From an uncultured Clostridia bacterium (GTDB taxonomy: Bacteria; Bacillota; Clostridia; TANB77; CAG-508), in contig CANRLE010000073.1 of NCBI GenBank assembly GCA_947631385.1, positions 1-5,034 of the forward strand: a DNA stretch of 5,034 bases. The letters run 5' to 3'. The notes under the pieces were generated by a model. It saw only the letters and a program-made list of their open reading frames with translations. It was not told where the DNA came from and made no database searches. Below are positions 1 to 4,335 of the stretch, in pieces; position 1 is the stretch's first letter; every line of letters begins with the position of its first letter. The translations under genes were made by a program, and so were the position numbers.

Positions 1-678
1 GCTCTTGGAATTGTAATAGGAGCATTAATACTAGTAGCAGGAGTTGTATTTGTACAAGAAGCAGAGAGAAGAGTTCCTGTACAATATTCTAAAAAAGTAG
101 TAGGAAGAAAAATGGTAGGAGCACAAAGCACACACATACCATTAAAACTTGCAATGGCAGGTGTAATGCCAGTAATCTTTGCTTCTACATTTATGACATT
201 CCCAGCTCAAATTATATCAATGTTTGTAAGAGATATAAATAGTCAAACAGGCTTTTTAAGAGGATTATATGACTTTTCAATTGCTACTTCTACATCAAAT
301 GTAGGAATTGGCTATTCAATAGCTAATGCAATTGTATATTTACTATTAATCATAGGATTTACATTTTTCTATACTTATGCAACATTTAATCCAGCAGAAG
401 TATCTAATAATATTAAGAAAAATGGTGGATTTATTCCAGGAATTAGAGCTGGAAAACCAACAACTGATTATTTATCATCAATTATATCTAAATTAACATG
501 GTTTGGTGGATTCTTCTTAGCAGTAATAGCAATACTTCCAATGTTATTAAGATTCACAAACTTAAATATTGCTTTTGGTGGTACTTCTATATTAATCGTA
601 GTAGGAGTTGCACTAGAAACAGTACAACAATTAGAGTCTCAATTAGCAATGAGACATTATAAAGGATTCTTAGAATAA
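1..678 (+). CDS. secY: Protein translocase subunit SecY, C-terminal half (5' end outside window)
   Basis: SecY is the channel subunit of the SecYEG translocon in the cytoplasmic membrane. It passes unfolded preproteins outward and inserts membrane proteins. The frame is open from the first base and gives the last 225 residues, about half of a usual 420-440-residue SecY. Numbering from the first visible residue, 1-18 is the end of TM6, followed by the family signature QEAERRVPVQY (19-29) in a cytoplasmic loop. TM7 is near 48-70, TM8 near 104-126 and TM9 near 162-184. The loop before TM9 holds NPAEVSNNIKKNGGFIPGIR (130-149), and TM10 is near 193-210. The C-terminal tail ESQLAMRHYKGFL (212-224) is typical, so the 3' end is complete (TAA). 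The upstream gene is presumably rplO, outside the window. Unlike the usual order, secY is followed by a terminator and a foreign gene instead of running directly into adk. Confidence 0.98.
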   Translation, partial: ALGIVIGALILVAGVVFVQEAERRVPVQYSKKVVGRKMVGAQSTHIPLKLAMAGVMPVIFASTFMTFPAQIISMFVRDINSQTGFLRGLYDFSIATSTSNVGIGYSIANAIVYLLLIIGFTFFYTYATFNPAEVSNNIKKNGGFIPGIRAGKPTTDYLSSIISKLTWFGGFFLAVIAILPMLLRFTNLNIAFGGTSILIVVGVALETVQQLESQLAMRHYKGFLE

Positions 679-690
679 TAAAATAGTAAC

Positions 691-734
691 AAAAAATCCA
701 ACTCTTATTGAGCTGGAATTTTTTGTTTTATAGT
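691..734 (+). terminator. Intrinsic terminator after secY
   Basis: The arms 691-704 and 710-723 pair around a 5-nt loop (705-709). The centre is CTC/GAG and TCCA/TGGA, with one A-C and one A-A mismatch, and A/T pairs form the base. The stem runs into a T-rich tract (TTTTTTGTTTTATAG, then seven more T). It lies 12 nt after the secY stop and should end spc-operon transcripts before the inserted region. Strength is inferred from shape only. Confidence 0.85.
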
Positions 735-751
735 TTTTTTGTATAAAAGTA

Positions 752-786
752 TTGCATTATTTGGAAATTTATGGTAATATAATGCA
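752..786 (+). promoter_or_regulatory. Possible promoter overlapped by an 8-bp inverted repeat
   Basis: TTGCAT (752-757), a 17-nt spacer and TAATAT (775-780) preceded by TGG form a plausible sigma-A promoter with an extended -10. A second -10-like TATAAT overlaps at 778-783. The perfect inverted repeat TGCATTAT (753-760) / ATAATGCA (779-786) covers both hexamers, which is operator-like geometry. Transcription would start near 787-790 and run through the palindrome at 872-1109 toward the Rpn gene. The region is very AT-rich, so chance matches are likely. Confidence 0.35.
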
Positions 787-811
787 TAAATAAGAATAAG
801 TTAATTCTAAT

Positions 812-859
812 TATTAAATCATAAAAATTTAATCTTTAAATATTAAATCAAAAAAATTC
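812..859. repeat. Short direct repeat, two 19-nt copies
   Basis: TATTAAATCATAAAAATTT (812-830) recurs as TATTAAATCAAAAAAATTC (841-859), with 17 of 19 positions identical and 10 nt between the copies. Both are low-complexity A/T sequence, so this may be a small local duplication or chance. No function is suggested. Confidence 0.45.
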
Positions 860-871
860 AATAATAAATTT

Positions 872-1109
872 CATATTTTATATAAATAACTCCAAGCTAC
901 AAAACTTGCTCGAAAGCCAAAGCTTTTTATAAATATATTTTAAATAACTGCGTAAGCGACCAAACGAGCTGTGCGAGTGCGATTTGGAGCAACTGACATT
1001 TAAATTATTATTATGGAAGTTGCGACACCAAAGTTATGAAAAAATATATTTATAAAAAGCTTTGGTCCTTGAGACGGTCATGTAGATAGGAATTATTAAT
1101 ACAAATATG
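872..1109. repeat. Long imperfect palindrome (MITE-like element or long-stem RNA)
   Basis: A perfect 25-bp inverted repeat, 917-941 against 1041-1065 (outer end CCAAAGC / GCTTTGG), flanks about 99 nt. Pairing continues outward imperfectly. Positions 892-916 against 1066-1090 pair at a little over half of positions, with three more G-T wobbles, including CTACA/TGTAG and CTC/GAG. Positions 881-891 against 1091-1101 pair at 9 of 11, and CATATTT (872-878) matches AAATATG (1103-1109). Inside the core, ATAACT (944-949) pairs with AGTTAT (1032-1037). Smaller inner hairpins are CCAAA/TTTGG (960-964/983-987) and GCAACT/AGTTGC (989-994/1018-1023). There is no coding frame of note. It could be a non-autonomous mobile element, a cruciform site used by the adjacent Rpn protein, or the DNA of a structured transcript. 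I found no target-site duplication. Confidence 0.75.
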
Positions 1110-1138
1110 TGACTATTATAAAAAACATAAATTAACTC

Positions 1139-1167
1139 TTGTATAAAATCAAATTTAATGGTAAAAT
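1139..1167 (+). promoter_or_regulatory. Weak candidate promoter just before rpn
   Basis: TTGTAT (1139-1144), a 17-nt spacer and TAAAAT (1162-1167) resemble a sigma-A promoter. The predicted start near 1173-1175 would fall inside the ribosome binding site at 1171-1177, leaving almost no leader. That argues against it or requires a slightly different start. The promoter at 752-780 is the alternative source of rpn mRNA. Confidence 0.25.
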
Positions 1168-1182
1168 AGAAAGGAAGTAGAA

Positions 1183-2082
1183 ATGAAGAAACAACAATAC
1201 GAAAAAGACGCTAGAGGAGCAACAATACAAAACGGAAAAATCATAAGAATTCCAGCAACAACCGACTTTATGTTTAAAAATTTATTTGGAGTAAGCGGAA
1301 AGGAAGAAAATCTAAAAGGCTTATTGCAGGCTATTTTAAAAATAAAAATAGAAAACTTAAAAATACAAAACGCAGAATTGCCAAGAAACTTTAAAAATGA
1401 GAAACTAGGAATTCTAGATATAAGAGCACAGCTAGGAGATGGAACAACAGCAGCAATAGAAATGCAGATAGAAAATCAAAAAAATATAGGAGAAAGAGTA
1501 ACATTTTATATATGTAAAATCTATATAAATACAATAGAAATAGGGCAAACTTACAATGAAGCGAGCAAAACAATAGCGATAGCAATAATAGACTTTAGTT
1601 ATTTCAATAGAAAAGAATATCATCAAATAGCACACTTGAAATTTGAAGAATGTACAGACAAAAACGAGATAGTGGAAGAAATAATAAAAGGAAAAGAAAG
1701 CAAAACAGTAACAGACAAATTAGAAGTACATATTATAGACTTAGCAAAATTCAAAAAGATGAAAAAGCCCAAAGGAGAATTAGCAGATTGGTTAAACCTA
1801 ATAATAGGAAATGAGGGGGAAATAGAAATGTCAAGTCAAAGAAATAAAACAATAGCAAAGGTAAATGAAGAAAACAAAAGACTAAGTGCTAGTCAAAAAA
1901 TGCAAGCAATGTATCTATCACAGCAAATGGCATTATATGATTACAATACTAATATGAGTGTGGCTAGAAAAGAAGGAATAAAAGAAGTAGCTAAAAAGAT
2001 GTTAAAAGAAAAAATAGATATTAAGAAAATAGAAAAACTAACAGGATTAACTGAAAAAGAAATAAATAATTTAAAAAACTAA
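1183..2082 (+). CDS. Rpn-family recombination-promoting nuclease / putative transposase (PD-(D/E)XK)
   Basis: A complete 299-residue protein of the Rpn/PDDEXK_2 family, DNA endonucleases tied to RecA-independent recombination and often labelled putative transposases. The N-terminal block TTDFMFKNLFG (26-36) is followed by LKGLLQAIL (44-52). The nuclease core is LGILDIRA (75-82) with Asp79, then AIEMQ (91-95) with Glu93 and Gln95; Gln in place of the usual lysine is common in this family. ERVTFY (104-109) and GQTY (121-124) follow. The charged helical C-terminus ends in ARKEGIKEVAKKMLKEK (261-277) and the typical KIEKLTGLTEKEINNLK tail (282-298). No frameshift or stop is seen and the catalytic motif looks intact, so it may be active. 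The ATG follows AAGGAAG (1171-1177) at 5 nt. It sits alone between two terminators inside a ribosomal-protein operon, just downstream of a long palindrome, suggesting insertion. The cellular role of chromosomal Rpn copies is poorly known. Confidence 0.93.
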   Translation: MKKQQYEKDARGATIQNGKIIRIPATTDFMFKNLFGVSGKEENLKGLLQAILKIKIENLKIQNAELPRNFKNEKLGILDIRAQLGDGTTAAIEMQIENQKNIGERVTFYICKIYINTIEIGQTYNEASKTIAIAIIDFSYFNRKEYHQIAHLKFEECTDKNEIVEEIIKGKESKTVTDKLEVHIIDLAKFKKMKKPKGELADWLNLIIGNEGEIEMSSQRNKTIAKVNEENKRLSASQKMQAMYLSQQMALYDYNTNMSVARKEGIKEVAKKMLKEKIDIKKIEKLTGLTEKEINNLKN

Positions 2083-2134
2083 AAAGAAAAATTGCTCAAA
2101 ATTAGAAATAATTTTTAGAGCAACTTTTTTATTT
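2081..2134 (+). terminator. Intrinsic terminator after rpn
   Basis: TTGCTC (2092-2097) pairs with GAGCAA (2118-2123). An inner stem AAAATTA (2098-2104) / TAATTTT (2109-2115) closes a GAAA tetraloop (2105-2108), with two unpaired bases at 2116-2117. The 3' side runs into C plus six T (2125-2130) and ATTTT. An A-rich 5' side (2081-2091) pairs with the T tract and would also let it work on the opposite strand. It isolates rpn from adk. Confidence 0.85.
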
Positions 2135-2154
2135 TAAATACATCATCAAAAAGC

Positions 2155-2183
2155 TTGAAATTTCCTTTATTTTGTAGTACAAT
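2155..2183 (+). promoter_or_regulatory. Sigma-A promoter for adk-map
   Basis: TTGAAA (2155-2160), an exact 17-nt spacer and TACAAT (2178-2183) each differ from consensus at one position. AT-rich sequence lies upstream. It sits just after the rpn terminator, and the predicted start near 2190 leaves a leader of about 27 nt before the adk start. It would restart transcription of the housekeeping genes after the insertion. Confidence 0.8.
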
Positions 2184-2203
2184 ACTAAAAGTAAAAAATA
2201 GAT

Positions 2204-2208
2204 AGGAG
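2204..2208 (+). promoter_or_regulatory. adk ribosome binding site (decides the start)
   Basis: AGGAG lies 8 nt before ATG 2217. An in-frame GTG at 2208 overlaps this site and would add three residues (MEN) that the family lacks, so ATG 2217 is preferred. Confidence 0.85.
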
Positions 2209-2216
2209 TGGAGAAT

Positions 2217-2876
2217 ATGGTAATTATTATGTTAGGAGCACCAGGAACGGGAAAAGGAACTGTAGCTAGTATTTTAACAGAAAAACTTGGAGTACCACAA
2301 GTATCAACAGGAGATATTTTTAGAGCGAACATAAAAGAAGGAACAGAATTAGGAAAATTAGCAGAGAGTTACATGTCACAAGGTAAACTAGTACCAGATG
2401 ATGTAACAATTGATTTAGTAAGAAATAGACTAAAAGAAGATGATGTAAAAAATGGAATCATATTAGACGGATTTCCAAGAACTGTATTACAAGCACAAGA
2501 ATTAGACAAAATGCTAGAAGAACAAGGAAGAAAAGTTGACCTTGTTATTAACTTAACAACACCAAGAGAAGAAATATTTGAAAGATTAGTAAACAGAAGA
2601 GTTTGCTCAAATTCAAATTGCAAAACAGTATACAATATTGTATTAAATCCACCAAAAGTAGAAGGAATATGTGATAAATGTGGTGGAGAGCTAATTCAAA
2701 GAAAAGATGACAGAAAAGAAACACTAGAAGCTAGATTAGAAGATTATGAAAAAACAACAAGCCCATTAGTAGATTATTATGAAGAAAAAGGAAACTTACG
2801 CACAGAGATTGTAAGTAAATCTGCAAATAGAATGGGAAAAGATGTAGCAGAAGATATTATTAAATTATTTAACTAG
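2217..2876 (+). CDS. adk: Adenylate kinase, zinc-binding long form
   Basis: Cytosolic adenylate kinase interconverts ATP + AMP and 2 ADP. The 219 residues match the bacterial long form. The P-loop GAPGTGKGT is at 7-15, the AMP-site block TGDIFR at 31-36 and DGFPRT at 84-89. The LID begins near 123 (RLVNRR), and QRKDD (161-165) leads to Arg173. The LID carries four cysteines at 130, 135, 152 and 155, so a structural zinc is expected. The first pair is spaced CX4C (CSNSNC) instead of the usual CX2C; the second (CDKC) is normal. ATG 2217 places the P-loop at its normal distance from the N-terminus. The gene shares the promoter at 2155-2183 with map, whose start is 18 nt after the adk stop. In most Firmicutes adk directly follows secY; here rpn and its flanks separate them. 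Confidence 0.98.
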   Translation: MVIIMLGAPGTGKGTVASILTEKLGVPQVSTGDIFRANIKEGTELGKLAESYMSQGKLVPDDVTIDLVRNRLKEDDVKNGIILDGFPRTVLQAQELDKMLEEQGRKVDLVINLTTPREEIFERLVNRRVCSNSNCKTVYNIVLNPPKVEGICDKCGGELIQRKDDRKETLEARLEDYEKTTSPLVDYYEEKGNLRTEIVSKSANRMGKDVAEDIIKLFN

Positions 2877-2883
2877 GTGGGAG
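2875..2883 (+). promoter_or_regulatory. map ribosome binding site overlapping the adk stop
   Basis: AGGTGGGAG starts within the adk TAG (2874-2876) and its GGGAG ends 11 nt before TTG 2895. An in-frame TAG at 2889-2891 rules out any earlier start, so the TTG is the only start that keeps the conserved N-terminus. The overlap suggests translational coupling to adk. Confidence 0.75.
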
Positions 2884-2894
2884 ACGAATAGAAA

Positions 2895-3665
2895 TTGGTA
2901 ACGATTAAATCAAAAAAAGAAATAGAATTAATGAAAGAAGTATGCAGAGTTGTTGCATTAACTTATAAGGAATTAGAAGAAAAAATAAAGCCAGGTATGT
3001 CAACATGGGAATTAGATCAAATAGCAGAAAAGAAAATGAGAAGTTTGGGAGCAATTCCAGCAGAAAAGGGGTACGATATTGGAATCAAAGGAGTACCTCC
3101 TTTTCCTGCTTCGCTATGTGTTTCAATAAATGATGAAGTTATACATGGGATACCATCTAAACATAGAATAATAAAAGAAGGGGATGTTGTAAGTATTGAT
3201 ACAGTAGCATTAAAAAATGGCTATAATGGAGATGCTGCAAGAACCTTTATTGTTGGAAAAGGTACAAAAGAAGCGGAAAGATTAGTACAAGTGACAAAAC
3301 AAGCTTTTTATGAAGGAATCAAGTATGCTAAGCCAGGAAATCGAATTGGAGATGTATGTCATGCAATAGGAGAATATGTGCATTCACAAGGATATTCAGT
3401 AGTAAGAGAATTTCAAGGACATGGAATTGGAAGAGAAATGCACGAAGATCCTGGAATTCCTAATTATGGCAAAGCAGGAAGAGGAATACGCTTGGAACCA
3501 GGAATGACATTGGCCATAGAACCCATGGTAATACAGGGAAAATCTAATATTTTAGAATTAGATGATGGTTGGACAATTATTACTGAAGATGGTAGTTTAG
3601 CAGCTCATTATGAAAATACAATTTTAATTACAGAAAAAGAGCCAGAAATCTTGACAATTATTTAA
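2895..3665 (+). CDS. map: Type I methionine aminopeptidase (TTG start)
   Basis: It removes the initiator methionine from nascent proteins in the cytosol, using a two-metal centre in a pita-bread fold. The 256 residues contain all five metal ligands with the spacing of the E. coli enzyme: Asp102, Asp113, His176, Glu209 and Glu240. The catalytic His84 (NDEVIHGIP) and His183 (EMHEDPGIPNYG) are also present. The N-terminus VTIKSKKEIELM is typical, supporting TTG 2895 as the start; the next in-frame ATG would remove it. Residues about 60-70 (YDIGIKGVPPF) are longer than the short KGYHGFPAS-type loop of many homologues, which accounts for the slightly greater length. The last codons, encoding EILTII, also contain the -35 box of the infA promoter. 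It is probably co-transcribed with adk. Confidence 0.97.
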   Translation: MVTIKSKKEIELMKEVCRVVALTYKELEEKIKPGMSTWELDQIAEKKMRSLGAIPAEKGYDIGIKGVPPFPASLCVSINDEVIHGIPSKHRIIKEGDVVSIDTVALKNGYNGDAARTFIVGKGTKEAERLVQVTKQAFYEGIKYAKPGNRIGDVCHAIGEYVHSQGYSVVREFQGHGIGREMHEDPGIPNYGKAGRGIRLEPGMTLAIEPMVIQGKSNILELDDGWTIITEDGSLAAHYENTILITEKEPEILTII

Positions 3666-3679
3666 AAATGATGTATAAT
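3651..3679 (+). promoter_or_regulatory. Perfect-consensus promoter for infA onward, inside the map 3' end
   Basis: TTGACA (3651-3656), a 17-nt spacer and TATAAT (3674-3679) match the sigma-A consensus at all twelve positions. The -35 box lies within the Leu-Thr codons near the map C-terminus, and the map stop (3663-3665) falls in the spacer. The expected start is 3685-3687. This should give high, map-independent expression of infA-rpmJ-rpsM-rpsK. Confidence 0.9.
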
Positions 3680-3684
3680 ACAAT

Positions 3685-3738
3685 GGTTATTATGCAAAAT
3701 AGCGATATTTTGCCTTAAAATCAGTTGTTTTAATAACT
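3685..3738 (+). promoter_or_regulatory. Structured 5' leader of infA
   Basis: An outer stem GGTTATTA (3685-3692) / TAATAACT (3731-3738), with one G-T pair at its base, encloses a perfect 8-bp hairpin GCAAAATA (3694-3701) / TATTTTGC (3706-3713). The hairpin is capped by GCGA, a GNRA-type tetraloop. The outer stem begins at the predicted transcription start and ends two nt before the infA ribosome binding site. It could protect the 5' end or tune initiation. It has no T tract suited to termination. Confidence 0.6.
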
Positions 3739-3758
3739 TGAAAGGAATGATATTAAAG

Positions 3759-3977
3759 ATGGCAAAAGAAGATGTTATCGAAATCGAAGGAACGGTAGTA
3801 GAGGCATTACCAAATACAAATTTTAAAGTAGAATTGGAAAATGGACATCAAATATTAGCTCATATTTCAGGAAAATTAAGAATGAACTATATTAAAATTT
3901 TACCAGGAGACAAAGTAAAAGTTGAGCTTTCACCTTATGATTTAACAAGAGGAAGAATTACTTGGAGAGCAAAATAA
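3759..3977 (+). CDS. infA: Translation initiation factor IF-1
   Basis: IF-1 binds the A site of the 30S subunit and works with IF-2 and IF-3 during initiation. The 72 residues are the standard length and form one OB-fold S1-like domain. Recognisable blocks are MAKEDVIEIEGTVVEALPN (1-19), GHQILAHISGKLRMNYI (29-45), PGDKV (49-53) and SPYDLTRGRITWR (58-70). ATG 3759 gives the conserved MAKED start. AAAGGA (3741-3746) is 12 nt upstream, a rather long gap. In-frame TTG 3738 and ATG 3747 would add unconserved residues, and ATG 3747 directly abuts the ribosome binding site. It is first in the unit driven by the consensus promoter at 3651-3679, and rpmJ follows after 52 nt. No KOW-domain gene lies between map and infA, as it does in some Clostridia. 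Confidence 0.97.
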   Translation: MAKEDVIEIEGTVVEALPNTNFKVELENGHQILAHISGKLRMNYIKILPGDKVKVELSPYDLTRGRITWRAK

Positions 3978-4029
3978 AAAGTTAAAAATTAACCCATATA
4001 ATATATAAATCAAACAGGAGGTGCGAAAA

Positions 4030-4143
4030 ATGAAAGTAAGACCATCAGTAAAAAAAATATGTGATAAGTGCAAAATTATCAAAAGAAAGGGTGTAACTAG
4101 AGTTATCTGTGAAAACCCTAAACACAAACAAAGACAAGGCTAA
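4030..4143 (+). CDS. rpmJ: 50S ribosomal protein L36 (bL36), zinc-ribbon form
   Basis: A 37-residue basic protein of the large ribosomal subunit. The sequence begins MKVRPSVKKICDKCK, and the zinc ligands Cys11, Cys14, Cys27 and His32 are all present (CX2C-X12-CX4H). This is therefore the zinc-containing version, not the cysteine-less paralogue some bacteria use under zinc shortage. The full length and the C-terminal NPKHKQRQG (29-37) match the family. The ribosome binding site AGGAGGTG (4016-4023) ends 6 nt before ATG 4030 and is close to ideal. It lies in the usual place between infA and rpsM, but an unusually long 192-nt gap separates it from rpsM. Confidence 0.98.
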   Translation: MKVRPSVKKICDKCKIIKRKGVTRVICENPKHKQRQG

Positions 4144-4163
4144 AAACATTACAAAATTGCTTA

Positions 4164-4226
4164 TAACACAAATTTGGTAGCGGCTGTGAATTCTCATATT
4201 AGAGAATTACATATCAATTTGTGTTA
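4164..4226 (+). promoter_or_regulatory. Stem-loop A in the rpmJ-rpsM gap
   Basis: A perfect 11-bp base stem, TAACACAAATT (4164-4174) / AATTTGTGTTA (4216-4226), leads to an asymmetric internal loop and then a 7-bp stem AATTCTC (4189-4195) / GAGAATT (4202-4208) with a 6-nt loop. The internal loop strands are 4175-4188 (containing GGTAGCGGCTGTG) and 4209-4215. The uneven loop resembles a protein-binding RNA more than a terminator, and only A/T alternation follows it. Confidence 0.7.
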
Positions 4227-4234
4227 ATATATAT

Positions 4235-4299
4235 GTCTTAAAACTTTAAAGAGGCTAGAGTAAACGCTAGTGCATTTCACCTTTAAAGAAATTTAGGAC
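4235..4299 (+). promoter_or_regulatory. Stem-loop B in the rpsM leader
   Basis: GTCTTAAA (4235-4242) pairs with TTTAGGAC (4292-4299), with one G-T pair. Next inside, CTTTAAAG (4244-4251) pairs with CTTTAAAG (4281-4288), and CTAG (4255-4258) can pair with CTAG (4267-4270). The three nested helices are stacked through small internal loops. The structure ends 20 nt before the rpsM ribosome binding site. With stem-loop A it makes a likely regulatory leader; the ligand is unknown, but S4 or another ribosomal protein is a reasonable guess. Confidence 0.65.
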
Positions 4300-4319
4300 A
4301 AACAAATAAATAATATTGT

Positions 4320-4326
4320 GGAGGTG
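4320..4326 (+). promoter_or_regulatory. rpsM ribosome binding site (decides the start)
   Basis: GGAGGTG lies 9 nt before ATG 4336. The in-frame GTG at 4318 overlaps this site and would add six residues not found in S13, so it is rejected. Confidence 0.88.
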
Positions 4327-4335
4327 CAAAAAAAT

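Larger units (their letters stand above)
679..1182. other. Gene-free stretch between secY and the rpn gene
   Basis: About 500 nt with no credible coding frame. In order it holds the secY terminator, a possible promoter with an inverted repeat, A/T-rich filler with a short direct repeat, and the large palindrome, whose loop region (about 947-997) is clearly richer in G and C than its surroundings. The last 70 nt before the rpn start are again AT-rich. In related genomes secY is usually followed closely by adk, so most of this stretch probably arrived with, or accumulated around, the inserted gene. Confidence 0.7.

Noticed and set aside
860..1120. Target-site duplication around the palindrome
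   Set aside because: The flanks are AT-rich and pair with each other, so element ends cannot be set and no clear direct repeat bounds it.
1391..1635. Antisense open frames within rpn
   Set aside because: They are Phe/Leu/Tyr-rich products of reading A-rich coding sequence backwards, without ribosome binding sites or recognisable motifs.
2092..2123. Second copy of the rpn upstream repeat downstream of rpn, suggested by TTGCTC/GAGCAAC shared with 907-911 and 987-993
   Set aside because: Only six to seven bases are shared and they are explained by the terminator stem; there is not enough to call terminal repeats of one element.
2208..2216. GTG start for adk giving an MEN extension
   Set aside because: It overlaps the AGGAG ribosome binding site and adds residues absent from the family; ATG 2217 has correct spacing and P-loop distance.
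2369..2635. Antisense open frame within adk
   Set aside because: It lies wholly inside a well-supported gene and shows no family features or start signals.
3738..3758. TTG 3738 or ATG 3747 as the infA start
   Set aside because: Either would add unconserved residues before MAKED, and neither has a properly spaced ribosome binding site.
3981..4002. Small GTTAA/TTAAC hairpin and a TATAAT before rpmJ
   Set aside because: The 5-bp A/T stem is too weak to act as a terminator, and no -35 box lies 16-18 nt upstream of the TATAAT at 3997-4002.
4318..4335. GTG start for rpsM
   Set aside because: It overlaps the GGAGGTG site; S13 proteins begin at MARIAGV, matching ATG 4336.
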